Shown: positions 26,939-36,839, numbered from the stretch's first letter. The stretch: 62,750 nucleotides of DNA from Pelatocladus maniniholoensis HA4357-MV3 (GCA_019359115.1 JAHHHW010000086.1:1-62750), one strand, 5' to 3'. The notes: generated by a model from the sequence alone, not told the origin. Numbers and translations are program-made.

Positions 26939-28027
26939 ATGGATATAGGTATTCCCAAAGAAACTAAAGACCAGGAGTTTCGAGTTGGGTTAAGTCCCTC
27001 TAGTGTCAGGGTACTAAAAGAAAGCGGTCACAATATATTTGTAGAAACTCAAGCTGGCGCAGGTGCAGGATTTACGGATGATGACTACAAAAATTCAGGT
27101 GCGGAAATCGTCCCAACATCTGAAGCTGCTTGGAATCGGGAGTTAGTGGTAAAAGTCAAAGAGCCACTGGCAATAGAGTATAATTTTTTGCAAAAAGAGC
27201 AGGTTTTATTTACTTATTTGCACTTAGCTGCTGATCGAAATTTAACTGAGAATTTAATTAATAGTGGCGTTTGTGCGATCGCCTATGAAACAGTAGAACA
27301 ACCAGGTACAAACAGACTACCCCTACTGACGCCAATGAGTGTGATTGCTGGGCGTTTGTCGGTGCAGTTCGGAGCAAGATTCTTAGAACGGCAACAAGGG
27401 GGTAGAGGTGTCCTTTTAGGTGGAGTACCTGGTGTTCAACCAGGTAGAGTAGTAATTTTAGGTGGCGGTGTAGTTGGCACAGAAGCCGCCAAAATTGCTA
27501 TCGGTATGGGGGCTAGGGTTCAAATTCTAGATGTGAATGTAGAACGCCTGAGCTACTTGGAAACTCTTTTTGGTTCACGAATAGAATTACTTTACAGCAA
27601 CTCTGCTCATATTGAAGCAGCAGTTCGAGAAGCAGACCTATTAATCGGTGCTGTTCTAGTACTAGGACGAAGAGCGCCCGTTTTAGTGTCTCGTGAATTA
27701 GTCAAACAAATGCGACCAGGATCAGTAATCGTTGATGTAGCAGTTGACCAAGGTGGCTGTATAGAAACTGTGCAGACTACATCTCACACCAACCCTGTCT
27801 ATATTGAAGAAGGTGTATTGCACTATGGTGTCCCTAACATGCCAGGGGCAGTTCCTTGGACGGCAACTCAGGCACTTAATAACAGTACTTTACCATACGT
27901 GGTGCAATTAGCAAATCAGGGAATGGAAGCGCTAAAAAATAACCCTGCATTAGCCAAAGGTGTAAACGTGCAAAATCATCGCTTGGTGCATCCCGCCGTG
28001 CAAGAGGTTTTTCCTGATTTGGTGTAG
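26939..28027 (+). CDS. ald: Alanine dehydrogenase
   Basis: This is a 362-residue NAD-dependent enzyme that interconverts alanine and pyruvate plus ammonia. The start [20 protein letters not shown] contains the substrate-binding Arg15, [11 protein letters not shown] carries Lys/His-type catalytic residues, and the Rossmann motif [17 protein letters not shown] (about 170-186) is followed by [12 protein letters not shown] (catalytic Asp) and [24 protein letters not shown] lies about 8 nt before the ATG. In heterocystous cyanobacteria Ald supports nitrogen fixation by feeding reduced carbon in heterocysts. It is monocistronic here. Confidence 0.96.
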   Translation: MDIGIPKETKDQEFRVGLSPSSVRVLKESGHNIFVETQAGAGAGFTDDDYKNSGAEIVPTSEAAWNRELVVKVKEPLAIEYNFLQKEQVLFTYLHLAADRNLTENLINSGVCAIAYETVEQPGTNRLPLLTPMSVIAGRLSVQFGARFLERQQGGRGVLLGGVPGVQPGRVVILGGGVVGTEAAKIAIGMGARVQILDVNVERLSYLETLFGSRIELLYSNSAHIEAAVREADLLIGAVLVLGRRAPVLVSRELVKQMRPGSVIVDVAVDQGGCIETVQTTSHTNPVYIEEGVLHYGVPNMPGAVPWTATQALNNSTLPYVVQLANQGMEALKNNPALAKGVNVQNHRLVHPAVQEVFPDLV

Positions 28028-28139
28028 ATATTAGGGACAAAGGGACAAGAGGGACAACTAATCAGTTAACAGTGATCAGTTATCAAATTAAACTGTTAAC
28101 TGTTTACTGTTAACTGATTTATGCCCGATCCTTAATCCC

Positions 28140-29297
28140 CTATTTCACCTTAATTGGTGTGAGAGCTACACCTTTGTAGTAATATCCTAAAATTTGCAGG
28201 TGGTTGGCTCCCTGTAAAGCCAAATTGTAAGCGCCCCATTGACTCATGCCAATAGCATGACCAAAACCTAGTCCTTGGAGTGTGAAACCACCGTTACCGT
28301 TGGAGATGCTAAAGCGGGTACTTTTTAGTTTTAAAGCTGTACGCACTTCTTCGCCTCTGAGTATCTTTTCGCCTTTGTCGCCAACTATTTTCAGGGTTTT
28401 CACACTGTTAAAAGGCGATCGCTGTTCAATAATTATTTGCTTGGCGTTACCGATTTGGGGAAATTTGCTGCTAATTTCCGTAGGGCTAAAAGTTCTCATC
28501 CAGTAGCATTCGCGGATATTTTGATCAAAGTCGGGAACCGCACGTAGGTATGGTTCTTTGCTTGACCAAACATCTTCGACGTTTTCGGTGTGTCCACCTG
28601 AACAAGCATGAAAAACCGAGAGGATAATTTGGTTCTTGTAAGTTAGTATTTGTCCGGCGGTACCATCAACAGCCGCATAAGTAGGGCGAGATTCGCTAAT
28701 CACACCTTTATAAATCTGCCAACGATCTGGACTTGCACCCAAATCATAAATGGGATTATTGCGCTGTCTTGATCGCTCATAAAGAGCATAGGTACGAGCT
28801 GCGATCGCTTGGGCTTTGAGGGCTTCTAAAGGCCAACGACTATCCATTTCACCACCCAAAACACTGTAGAGATATTCTTCTAAATCTACCCAGTTGACAG
28901 CAGTGACACCTTTATCTGTGGGGACAACTAAAGTTCTACCTCGATACCAGCGATCGCCTATATAAACAAATCCCTCCTTACCCTTTGGTTCAATCCAAAA
29001 TAAACCAGAACGCCACTTATCTAAGGCTATTCCACCAGGAACCGCTTGGGCATAATAAGCATTCATTGCTGGTAGTTGTCCCAGAGTACGCCCGCTACTA
29101 TCCTTGACAACCGCAGTTGTAGAACTGCCAACTTTAACCTGCTTGACATCCCGTTCAATAGCTACTCGCAGGATCACAGACGCTTGGGCTGGTAGACATA
29201 ATGCAATCCATAAAAGCACACCCAGCCACCAATGGCGTCCTTTGATGTGGGAAAACAAAGAGGCTAACAACAGTTGGAATTTCATGCCATTGATCAT
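28140..29297 (-). CDS. SpoIID/LytB-domain protein
   Basis: This is a 385-residue protein. A hydrophobic signal segment (about 17-40, WWLGVLLWIALCLPAQA) implies export. The SpoIID/LytB domain follows: RGRTLVVPTDKGVTAVNWVDLEEYLYSVLGGEMDSRWPLEALKAQA with its catalytic Glu in GGEM, AARTYALYER, and the C-terminal GLGFGHAIGMSQWGAYNLA. SpoIID of spore formers is a peptidoglycan lytic transglycosylase. Cyanobacterial relatives may act in cell-wall remodelling or septal maturation. No partner gene is adjacent. The enzymatic role is inferred from the domain. Confidence 0.88.
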   Translation of the reverse strand: MINGMKFQLLLASLFSHIKGRHWWLGVLLWIALCLPAQASVILRVAIERDVKQVKVGSSTTAVVKDSSGRTLGQLPAMNAYYAQAVPGGIALDKWRSGLFWIEPKGKEGFVYIGDRWYRGRTLVVPTDKGVTAVNWVDLEEYLYSVLGGEMDSRWPLEALKAQAIAARTYALYERSRQRNNPIYDLGASPDRWQIYKGVISESRPTYAAVDGTAGQILTYKNQIILSVFHACSGGHTENVEDVWSSKEPYLRAVPDFDQNIRECYWMRTFSPTEISSKFPQIGNAKQIIIEQRSPFNSVKTLKIVGDKGEKILRGEEVRTALKLKSTRFSISNGNGGFTLQGLGFGHAIGMSQWGAYNLALQGANHLQILGYYYKGVALTPIKVK

Positions 29298-29412
29298 TTG
29301 GTTACAGTTTATATTTTAGGACTTACGCATTGACAGAAAAGTCAAAATAACAGGTATAGTTTTCAAGGCTTATAGCTAGATTTTTCAATGATATTTTAGC
29401 GATGTCTACTAA

Positions 29413-29440
29413 AAAAGTAGCCCTGAAATTCAGGGCCACT
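29413..29440 (-). terminator. gnd terminator
   Basis: On the minus strand GCCCTGAA-TTCAGGGC folds into a strong stem extended by flanking pairs and followed by TTTTTT. It lies about 35 bp past the gnd stop. Confidence 0.85.
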
Positions 29441-29473
29441 TTGTATCTTCCCAGTTTATAACTTGATGAAGAT

Positions 29474-30904
29474 TTAATGGGATGCTTCAGTAATTGGAAC
29501 CCATTCCGTGTGGAAAGAACCTGGTTTGTCAATGCGCTCATAGGTATGTGCGCCGAAGTAGTCGCGTTGAGCTTGAGTGAGATTTTGTGGCAAGCGATCG
29601 CGACGATAGCTGTCAAAGTAATCTAAAGATGCACTAAATGCTGGTACGGGAATTCCCAATTTAGCAGCAGTTGCTAATACTTCCCGCCAAGCAGCCTGTC
29701 TATCGAGAATTGTTTGCTTAAATTCTGGCGCTAACAATAGGTTAGGTAATGCTGGGTCTTCGTTAAAAGCCTTCTTAATCTTGTTTAGGAATCCAGCACG
29801 AATAATACAGCCACCTTTCCAAATTCGCGCCAATTCACTCAGCTTCAAATTCCAGTTGTATGTTTGTGAAGCTTTGGATAGCAACGCCATCCCTTGAGCG
29901 TAAGAACAGATTTTTGAGCAATACAGGGCATCACGCACCATGTTGACAAAATCTTTGGTTGCGCCGCTATATTTGCCAGTAGGCCCTGTAAGTACCTTGG
30001 ATGCTGCTACACGCTCTTGTTTGTAGGAAGAAATAATCCGAGCATTTACTGCTGCGGTGATTGTCGGTATGGAAACCCCCAACTCCAACGCTGTCTGCAC
30101 AGTCCAACGTCCAGTACCTTTTTGTCCAGCCGAATCTACAATCAATTCGACCAAAGGCAAATTTGTATCTGGGTCGATGTAGGGGAAAATGTTGGAGGTG
30201 ATCTCAATCAAAAACGAATTGAGTTCGTCAGTGGTATTCCACTCTGTAAATACTTCGTGCAGTTGATTGTGATCCAATCCACCAGCATTTTTTAGCAAAT
30301 CATAGGCTTCAGCAATGAGCTGCATATCGCCATACTCAATGCCGTTGTGTACCATTTTTACGTAGTGGCCAGAACCACCAGGCCCAATATAGGTAACACA
30401 AGGACCATCATCAACTTGAGCGGCAATTTTATTGAAGATCGGCGATAGATACTGATAAGAGCTTTCAGTACCTCCTGGCATCAAAGAAGGACCATTGAGC
30501 GCCCCTTCTTCACCACCACTTACACCCATACCAATGTACCGGAATCCGGCAGGTTCCAGTTCTTGAGTGCGTCTATCTGTATCTTCAAACCAAGAATTAC
30601 CGCCATCGATAATGATGTCACCTTCATCAAGCAAAGGTTTGAGCTGGCCAATCACTGCATCCACAGGTTTGCCAGCCTGTACCATGATTAGGATTCTTCT
30701 GGGACGTTCTAGAGAAGCGACAAACTCTTCCAGGGTAAAAGCAGCTTTAGCGTTTCTGCCCTGAGCGCGCTCCGCCATGAACTTGTCGGTTTTTTCGCGT
30801 GAGCGATTGTAAACGGCAATAGGGAAGCCATTACGCTCAACGTTGAGAGCGATGTTTTCCCCCATGACGGCCAAGCCAATCACACCAAAGCTTTGTAGTG
30901 TCAT
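29474..30904 (-). CDS. gnd: 6-phosphogluconate dehydrogenase, decarboxylating
   Basis: This is a 476-residue cytoplasmic enzyme of the oxidative pentose phosphate pathway (6-phosphogluconate plus NADP to ribulose-5-phosphate, CO2 and NADPH). The NADP fold has [18 protein letters not shown] (residues about 10-27) with YNRSREKTD giving NADP preference. Catalytic motifs are [30 protein letters not shown], and [18 protein letters not shown] with the catalytic Lys. The C-terminal helical domain ends with [20 protein letters not shown]. The length is normal. In heterocysts this pathway supplies reductant for nitrogenase. Confidence 0.97.
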   Translation of the reverse strand: MTLQSFGVIGLAVMGENIALNVERNGFPIAVYNRSREKTDKFMAERAQGRNAKAAFTLEEFVASLERPRRILIMVQAGKPVDAVIGQLKPLLDEGDIIIDGGNSWFEDTDRRTQELEPAGFRYIGMGVSGGEEGALNGPSLMPGGTESSYQYLSPIFNKIAAQVDDGPCVTYIGPGGSGHYVKMVHNGIEYGDMQLIAEAYDLLKNAGGLDHNQLHEVFTEWNTTDELNSFLIEITSNIFPYIDPDTNLPLVELIVDSAGQKGTGRWTVQTALELGVSIPTITAAVNARIISSYKQERVAASKVLTGPTGKYSGATKDFVNMVRDALYCSKICSYAQGMALLSKASQTYNWNLKLSELARIWKGGCIIRAGFLNKIKKAFNEDPALPNLLLAPEFKQTILDRQAAWREVLATAAKLGIPVPAFSASLDYFDSYRRDRLPQNLTQAQRDYFGAHTYERIDKPGSFHTEWVPITEASH

Positions 30905-31077
30905 AGATTTTTTGGCTAACTCTTCGTGATCTTTTATCTTTAAGGGTAGTCCGAGATTTTCGCTTCTCCCCTAAAGAAGACATTAAAAGTTCAGCGACCG
31001 AGTAGAAATGCACAACTTACACAGATAATTAATTTTAATTTGTATCGAAATCAACACTTCTCTTGCAAAATTAGTTA

Positions 31078-31138
31078 ATGGTCAATAGTCAACAGTCAAT
31101 GGTCAATGGTCAATGGTCAATAGTCAACAGTCAATGGT
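31078..31138. repeat. Heptamer repeat GTCAATG/GTCAATA/GTCAACA
   Basis: About eight tandem, slightly varied heptamers, followed by a run of CCCCGAT/CCCCAAT words (31155-31200). These are typical STRR sequences between gnd and the Ycf66 gene, in a 328-bp spacer with no other visible content. Confidence 0.85.
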
Positions 31139-31232
31139 AAAAGATTAATAACCAATCCCCAATCCCCGATCCCCGATCCCCAATCCCCGATCCCCAATCT
31201 CTAATCATGACGTAGTTAAGGAGAAATACGAA

Positions 31233-31994
31233 ATGCTGGCAAATGTCCTAGCACTGACAGTCGGTCTTGGTAGTATAGCTATTTACTTAGCAGCTTTCTT
31301 TTTCCCAGAAATTCACCGTAAAAATGATTTTATCTGGAGTGGTGTAGGACTGTTTTACGCGTTGATGTTATGGGTGTTTGCACCACGTATTACCGGAGGT
31401 CTTTTACTAGGTCATATTGCTAGTGTGGCGCTCTTAGTTTGGTTTGGTTGGCAAACACTTTCATTACGTCGTCAATTAGCACCTTCTGCACAACAAACTC
31501 CTGTACCTAGTACCGAAGTAGTGCAAAATACGATTCAGCAACAGGTTACTAAATTATCGCTTCCCCAACGCTTAGGGCAGATACAGAGTAGTATCGGTGG
31601 GATTTTCTCTGGTGCAAAAAATCGTGTTCAAGAGACTGTGAGCAAAAAGACACCAGAAATCCCTCAACCTACAGAAAAATCAACGGTTGAAATTGTCGAT
31701 AATCGTACTGTCACAGATGAACCAACATCAGAAACAAGCACAACTTTAGAAAAACCTACAGATACATCTGTGACTACTGATACTGAAGCCACAACCGAAA
31801 CAGCAGAAGCAATTCCACCCCATCCTCCATCACCTGAATTGGTAGAAGCTGCTAAAGAAGCTGCTGCTCAAGCAGAAGAAGTGACAGAAAAATTAGAAAA
31901 TATTCCTGTTGAAGAAATTGCTCCTGATGCTGAACTTGCGCCACCAGCAGAAGCCCAAACTGAGCAAACACCACCCAATAATCAGGCTGGTTAG
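31233..31994 (+). CDS. Ycf66 family protein
   Basis: This is a 253-residue protein. The N-terminal third (about 1-85) holds three hydrophobic helices (MLANVLALTVGLGSIAIYLAAFFF, IWSGVGLFYALMLWVFAP, GLLLGHIASVALLVWFGW) ending with LSLRRQL, the Ycf66 domain known from cyanobacteria and some plastids. The rest is a soluble tail: basic around 110-145, then acidic and T/E/P-rich. The family function is unknown; it is probably a thylakoid or inner-membrane protein. AAGGAG lies about 8 nt upstream of the ATG. Confidence 0.9.
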   Translation: MLANVLALTVGLGSIAIYLAAFFFPEIHRKNDFIWSGVGLFYALMLWVFAPRITGGLLLGHIASVALLVWFGWQTLSLRRQLAPSAQQTPVPSTEVVQNTIQQQVTKLSLPQRLGQIQSSIGGIFSGAKNRVQETVSKKTPEIPQPTEKSTVEIVDNRTVTDEPTSETSTTLEKPTDTSVTTDTEATTETAEAIPPHPPSPELVEAAKEAAAQAEEVTEKLENIPVEEIAPDAELAPPAEAQTEQTPPNNQAG

Positions 31995-32015
31995 TTCAAT
32001 AAACTGGACAAAGCT

Positions 32016-32131
32016 CAATACGGTTCGGATAAGACAAATTGATTAACATTTAAATCCAGTACCAGACGCGATATATCGCGTCTGGTACAATCCCAAAATT
32101 ATGACGAAAAATCCTTAATCGAACCGTATTG
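32016..32131. mobile_element. 116-bp MITE with perfect termini and target duplication
   Basis: The ends CAATACGGTTCG and CGAACCGTATTG are perfect 12-bp inverted repeats. The direct repeat GGACAAAGCT (32006-32015 and 32132-32141) flanks it, a 10-bp target duplication. Inside is a perfect 30-bp palindrome (32059-32088) with core ACGCGATATATCGCGT. Related palindromes occur at 44314-44341 and, in part, at 57957-58002. Confidence 0.85.
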
Positions 32132-32206
32132 GGACAAAGCTACGTTCGCGATCATGATGGAGATGCGAGCAAGGTCGCATCTCCGCTTATTTAAAAAATT
32201 TGATAT

Positions 32207-32884
32207 CTAACTCTTTTTCCGAAACCTGTAAAATAATAATCCTATTAAAAATAACGCGATTAATAATATAAATAAATTACCCCATTGGATGACAATACCA
32301 AACCCTTGTTTGGTGTTATACCAACGGAAAAACCAGAGTATTTCTGTACCAACTACGAAAGAAGGGACTTCCAAAATTTTCATAATTGGTATCAGCAAAA
32401 ATCCTAAACAAACTAATAATAGAAAAACTTTTAAACTGGTATTTAACCAAGTTATTGTTAAATAATGAGGTCTACGTTGTTCAGTTCTACGAAAAGGAAG
32501 TTTCTGTAAACTCACACTAGATGGAGCATAAATTGCCATACCTTCTGCACGATCTTCAATTTTGATTGACTGCGGACAGCGTAAAAGTTGCGCCACCATC
32601 CAAATATCGCCAATTGCACCTGCTGTGTTAAATACTATGACCCAAGCTAACCAATAAGCTTGAGGAAAAATTGCTAACAATATCAAACACACCACATCTA
32701 TTACTACTAGCGGTGCCAGTGCAATGAGAATATATTTATTACGCTTGAAACGATCTCCTGGTGAAGTGGCATACGCTAAAGGTAACAAATACTTAATCTT
32801 AAAACCATAACGCGGTGAACCACCAAAAGCAGCAAAAGTAATTCCATGTACCAATTCATGGACAACGATAGTTCCGAAGGTCAT
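32207..32884 (-). CDS. DUF3267 zinc-metalloprotease-like protein, C-terminal part of a split gene
   Basis: This is a 225-residue membrane protein. It starts MTFGTIVVHELVHGITFAAFGG, with the zinc motif HELVH (residues 9-13) in a hydrophobic helix, as in site-2-protease-like DUF3267 proteins. FKIKYLLPLAYATSPGDRFKRNKYILIALAPLVVIDVV and later helices follow. Its first codon overlaps the stop of the 73-residue frame upstream (ATGA at 32881-32884). Family members are normally one chain with an extra N-terminal helix, which that upstream frame encodes. This is probably a frameshift, although translational coupling of two halves cannot be excluded. Confidence 0.7.
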   Translation of the reverse strand: MTFGTIVVHELVHGITFAAFGGSPRYGFKIKYLLPLAYATSPGDRFKRNKYILIALAPLVVIDVVCLILLAIFPQAYWLAWVIVFNTAGAIGDIWMVAQLLRCPQSIKIEDRAEGMAIYAPSSVSLQKLPFRRTEQRRPHYLTITWLNTSLKVFLLLVCLGFLLIPIMKILEVPSFVVGTEILWFFRWYNTKQGFGIVIQWGNLFILLIALFLIGLLFYRFRKKS

Positions 32885-33102
32885 AGCAGCAAACTTGCAA
32901 ATATGAAAATTACTGACCGGATAGATAGAGGTGAACTTTCAATACTGAAATTTAATGATTGTCCGTGAATTGTTTGATAAAACCAACTCACCGCAGCTCC
33001 TGATATTATCAATAGCAATGTACCTAACACAGTCCAAATCAAAGATATCTCTGGAGTTAGGCGAAATATATAGACAGGTTCATTATTGGTAGCGCTATTC
33101 AT
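32881..33102 (-). CDS. DUF3267 protein, N-terminal part of a split gene
   Basis: This is a 73-residue frame: NNEPVYIFRLTPEISLIWTVLGTLLLIISGAAVSWFYQTI is one transmembrane segment, and SIRSVIFIFASLLL begins a second helix that is cut by TGA. Shifting frame by one base at the GCTGCT run (about 32888) restores ...FASLLAMTFGTIVVHELVHG, a continuous hydrophobic helix leading into the zinc motif. This is direct evidence for a single ancestral chain. Confidence 0.65.
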   Translation of the reverse strand: MNSATNNEPVYIFRLTPEISLIWTVLGTLLLIISGAAVSWFYQTIHGQSLNFSIESSPLSIRSVIFIFASLLL

Positions 33103-33232
33103 GATTAATATATCTTGCGATTCATCATTTTGAAGCTAAAATCGTCAAAAGTATTTATTGACTATAGGGGTTCTCATTTGAATCAAATACACCGCCATGA
33201 ACAATGTAAAGACGTTACATGTAACGTCTGGG

Positions 33233-33268
33233 CGCAGCGTATTGCACACAACCGAGAAGCGCTATATA
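33233..33268. repeat. Partial copy of the TATAGCGCTTCTCGGTTGTGT element end
   Basis: The complement reads TATAGCGCTTCTCGGTTG followed by TGTGCAATACG. This matches the left end of the larger element at 61267-61399. No partner end is seen here. Confidence 0.5.
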
Positions 33269-33410
33269 AGTATTTAAGCTATCGGTTAATTGTGGAATTC
33301 TAGAGTAGATAACAAGAAAGTCTGGGAAAAGCCAATTTGTGAAAGTATGAGCGGAGTTTTACTTTTCAGTTTTTGGCTAGAAATTTTAGTTTCTATGTAG
33401 TATGTTTAAC

Positions 33411-33532
33411 AGACCTCTTGCAAAAGTCGAATGAACCCCCCTCAATCCCCCCGTGAACGGGGGGAAGATTTAGTTCCCTCCCCGTTTACGCTTAGGGTTA
33501 GGGTGGGGTAAAAATATTTTTGCAAGAGGTCT
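33411..33532. mobile_element. MITE with AGACCTCTTGCAAAA ends (122 bp)
   Basis: AGACCTCTTGCAAAA (33411-33425) and TTTTGCAAGAGGTCT (33518-33532) are perfect inverted repeats. The interior has C/G-run arms (accccctcaatcccccc and its G-rich partner). The right half of another copy lies at 37151-37200, fused to a family B end. Confidence 0.8.
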
Positions 33533-33537
33533 AATGT

Positions 33538-33650
33538 TCTAACGACACAACTTAGTGTTGTAACGACACAACTTAGTGTCCTAACGACAGCAACTTGTGT
33601 CCTAACGACAGCAACTTGTGTCCTAACGACAGCAACTTGTGTCCTAACGA
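33538..33650. repeat. Tandem array, about 5 copies of a 21-bp unit
   Basis: The units CCTAACGACAGCAACTTGTG and variants with CACAACTTAGTG are joined head to tail without spacers. It directly abuts the MITE at 33411-33532. A frame through it encodes VVRTQVA repeats on the minus strand, which I take as a chance translation. Confidence 0.88.
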
Positions 33651-33738
33651 AATCAAAAATTTTGATTGAAATTGCGTAATTGCAGAGCAAACTCGTGTAT
33701 TCATAAATTAAGTAGAATGCACATCAGCAAAGTAGCAC

Positions 33739-33888
33739 ATGGAACCTTTCACTACTGCTGCGATCGCAATTGGCTCTGTAGTCGCCACCAAGGCGTTAGA
33801 GAAGACGGGGGAAAATAGCCGTTCTGGGCATGTGGATTCTATAATTATTGGAACATCATTTGCTGCTAATTCAGGCATGAAACTGTGA
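33739..33888 (+). CDS. 49-residue ORF overlapping the ileS start
   Basis: ATG 33739 opens MEPFTTAAIAIGSVVATKALEKTGENSRSG... and ends ...SGMKL with a TGA that overlaps the ileS GTG (GTGA, 33885-33888). The N-terminus resembles the start of larger Nostocales proteins (ME/DPxTTAAIAxxxxATKALEKTGE), so it may be a truncated relic. It also contains five Ile codons, three of them in a row, so a leader-peptide role for ileS is possible but unproven. The four-base overlap would couple its translation to ileS. Confidence 0.4.
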   Translation: MEPFTTAAIAIGSVVATKALEKTGENSRSGHVDSIIIGTSFAANSGMKL

Positions 33889-36761
33889 CAGAAACTGGAA
33901 GTTATAAAGATACTGTAAACTTACCCAAAACTAAATTTGATATGCGGGCAAACGCTAGCAAGCGCGAACCCGAAATTCAAAAATTTTGGGCAGAAAATAA
34001 AGTCTACGATCGCCTATCTCAAAACAATCCCGGCGAATTATTTATACTGCATGATGGGCCTCCCTATGCAAACGGCTCTCTGCATATTGGTCATGCTTTA
34101 AATAAAATTCTCAAAGATATTATTAATCGCTACCAACTTTTACGTGGTCGTAAAGTTCGTTATGTACCTGGTTGGGACTGTCACGGTTTGCCAATTGAGT
34201 TAAAAGTTTTACAAAACATGAAAGCCGCCGAACGGCAAAACTTGACACCTTTACAACTACGACGAAAAGCGAAAGAATTTGCTTTAAATGCTGTCAACGA
34301 ACAGCGCAATAGTTTCAAACGCTACGGTGTTTGGGGTGATTGGGAACATCCATATTTAACATTGACGCCAGAATACGAAGCCGCACAAATTGGTGTATTC
34401 GGAGAAATGGTGTTAAAAGGTTACATTTATCGTGGTTTGAAACCAGTACACTGGAGTCCCAGTTCTCAAACAGCTTTGGCAGAAGCAGAATTAGAATATC
34501 CAGAGGGTCACACTTCTCGCAGTATCTACGCTGCTTTTGGGGTGACGAGTTTATCGGAGGCGAGTAAATCTAAACTATCAGAATTTCTACCAAAATTAAG
34601 TGTAGCAATTTGGACAACGACACCATGGACAATTCCTGGTAACTTAGCTGTAGCATTGAACCCGGAACTAAATTACGCAGTCGTAGAAGTGACTGGACTT
34701 CAGGAAAATTCAGGGTTTAAATACTTAATTGTTGCTGCGGATTTAGTAGAACGCCTTTCTGCCACACTGGAAACTCCGTTAACAGTAAAAACCACAATTC
34801 AAGGGAAAGATTTAGAACATTCCACCTATCGTCATCCTTTATATGACCGTGAAAGCCCAATTGTAATTGGTGGCGATTATGTAACCACTGAGTCTGGTAC
34901 TGGCTTAGTCCACACTGCACCTGGTCACGGTCAAGAAGACTACATTGTCGGTCAGCGTTATGGTCTACCTGTCTTAGCGCCAGTTGATGACAATGGTAAC
35001 TTTACCGACGAAGCAGGACAATTTGCTGGATTGAACGTGCTTGGTGATGGAAACCAGGCGGTAATTGATGCTTTGAGCGCTGCTGGTTCTTTGTTGAAAG
35101 AGGAACCTTACCTGCATAAATACCCCTATGACTGGCGGACAAAGAAACCAACAATTTTCCGCGCCACAGAACAGTGGTTTGCTTCAGTAGAAGGATTCCG
35201 CGAAGAAGCACTCAAAGCGATCGCTTCTGCAAAATGGATTCCCGCCCAAGGTGAAAATAGAATCACACCGATGGTTGCAGATCGTTCTGACTGGTGTATC
35301 TCCCGTCAGCGCAGTTGGGGTGTACCAATTCCGGTATTTTACGACGAAGCCAACGGTGAACCATTGCTAAACGAGGAAACCATCGCCCACGTGCAAGCAA
35401 TTATTGCCGAAAAAGGTTCTGATGCTTGGTGGGAATTATCAGTTGAGGAATTGCTACCAGAACCATATCACAATAATGGGCGCACCTACCGTAAAGGTAC
35501 AGATACGATGGACGTGTGGTTTGATTCTGGCTCATCTTGGGCAGCTGTACTCAAACAGCGTCCAGAATTACGCTATCCTGCGGATGTATACTTAGAAGGC
35601 TCAGACCAGCATCGGGGTTGGTTCCAATCGAGTTTGCTTACTAGTGTCGCGGTTAACAACTGTGCGCCATATAAAACCGTGTTGACACATGGCTTTACCC
35701 TCGACGAACAAGGGCGGAAAATGAGTAAGTCCCTGGGAAATGTCGTTGATCCAAATATGGTAATTGAGGGAGGTAAAGACCAGAAAAAAGATCCTGCTTA
35801 CGGTGCTGATGTATTGCGATTGTGGGTGTCATCGGTAGATTACACTTCTGATCAGCGCTTGGGTAGCAATATCATCAAACAACTGGTTGATATCCGTAAC
35901 AAAATTCGTAACACGGCCAAAAATCTACTGGGTAATTTACATGATTTTGACCCAGAAACAGATGCTGTACCCTATGAGCAATTACCGCAGCTAGATAAAT
36001 ACATGCTGCACCGGATGACGGAAGTTTTCCAAGAAGTGACAGAAGCTTTTGATAGCTTCCAATTCTTCCGCTTTTTCCAAACAGTGCAGAACTTCTGCGT
36101 GGTGGATTTATCCAATTTTTATATGGATATCGCCAAAGATAGGTTGTACATCAGTAACAATAATGCTTTGCGCCGTCGCAGTTGTCAGACAGTGTATTGG
36201 TATGCACTGGAAAATTTAGCTAAGGCGATCGCACCTGTATTATCTCACTTAGCTGAGGATATCTGGCAATATCTTCCCTACAAAACTCCCCATAAATCAG
36301 TGTTTGAATCTGGTTGGGTACAGTTGCAGCAAAACTGGCATAATCCAGAACTAGCAGCTTTTTGGCAACAACTGCGTGATATTCGCCTTGATGTCAATAA
36401 GGTGTTGGAACAAGCTAGGGTGGAAAAAATGATTGGTTCCTCCCTAGAAGCGAAAATTTTGCTTTACATCAGTGATGCACAATTATTGAGTGCCATCAAA
36501 TCACTAGAGGCTAGTAACAGCAACAGTGTAGACGAACTCCGCTACTTATTCATTACCTCCCAAGTGGAATTAGCGGATACACCAGAAAAACTGCAAGGTT
36601 CAAAGTATAACTTGCAAGCTGATAAGTGGAGAATTGGTGTACTAGAAGCAGAAGGGGAAAAATGCGATCGCTGCTGGAATTACTCTACTCATGTGGGAGA
36701 AAATGCAGCACATCCGTTGATTTGTGAACGGTGTGTTGCTGCATTAGCAGCAGAGTTTTAA
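33885..36761 (+). CDS. ileS: Isoleucyl-tRNA synthetase
   Basis: This is a 958-residue class I aminoacyl-tRNA synthetase. The HIGH motif is in GSLHIGHALNK (about 66-76), with PYANG just before it. The editing (CP1) domain includes TTTPWTIPGNLA and GTGLVHTAPGHGQEDY. KMSKS is in GRKMSKSLGN (about residue 612), and the C-terminal zinc-binding CDRCW...CERC (about 926-953) marks the bacterial IleS type. It charges tRNA-Ile and edits Val-tRNA. GTG at 33885 is the likely start, overlapping the preceding small ORF. Confidence 0.97.
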   Translation: MTETGSYKDTVNLPKTKFDMRANASKREPEIQKFWAENKVYDRLSQNNPGELFILHDGPPYANGSLHIGHALNKILKDIINRYQLLRGRKVRYVPGWDCHGLPIELKVLQNMKAAERQNLTPLQLRRKAKEFALNAVNEQRNSFKRYGVWGDWEHPYLTLTPEYEAAQIGVFGEMVLKGYIYRGLKPVHWSPSSQTALAEAELEYPEGHTSRSIYAAFGVTSLSEASKSKLSEFLPKLSVAIWTTTPWTIPGNLAVALNPELNYAVVEVTGLQENSGFKYLIVAADLVERLSATLETPLTVKTTIQGKDLEHSTYRHPLYDRESPIVIGGDYVTTESGTGLVHTAPGHGQEDYIVGQRYGLPVLAPVDDNGNFTDEAGQFAGLNVLGDGNQAVIDALSAAGSLLKEEPYLHKYPYDWRTKKPTIFRATEQWFASVEGFREEALKAIASAKWIPAQGENRITPMVADRSDWCISRQRSWGVPIPVFYDEANGEPLLNEETIAHVQAIIAEKGSDAWWELSVEELLPEPYHNNGRTYRKGTDTMDVWFDSGSSWAAVLKQRPELRYPADVYLEGSDQHRGWFQSSLLTSVAVNNCAPYKTVLTHGFTLDEQGRKMSKSLGNVVDPNMVIEGGKDQKKDPAYGADVLRLWVSSVDYTSDQRLGSNIIKQLVDIRNKIRNTAKNLLGNLHDFDPETDAVPYEQLPQLDKYMLHRMTEVFQEVTEAFDSFQFFRFFQTVQNFCVVDLSNFYMDIAKDRLYISNNNALRRRSCQTVYWYALENLAKAIAPVLSHLAEDIWQYLPYKTPHKSVFESGWVQLQQNWHNPELAAFWQQLRDIRLDVNKVLEQARVEKMIGSSLEAKILLYISDAQLLSAIKSLEASNSNSVDELRYLFITSQVELADTPEKLQGSKYNLQADKWRIGVLEAEGEKCDRCWNYSTHVGENAAHPLICERCVAALAAEF

Positions 36762-36839
36762 GTAGGAGGCACAAATCAGGTTATAAGGATGTAGAGGGTA
36801 GACACTTTAGGGTACTTGATATCTTGCGTCAGCTTTTCA

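Noticed and set aside
33442-33690. 82-codon frame with VVRTQVA repeats
   Set aside because: It is a translation of the 21-bp tandem array and MITE end.
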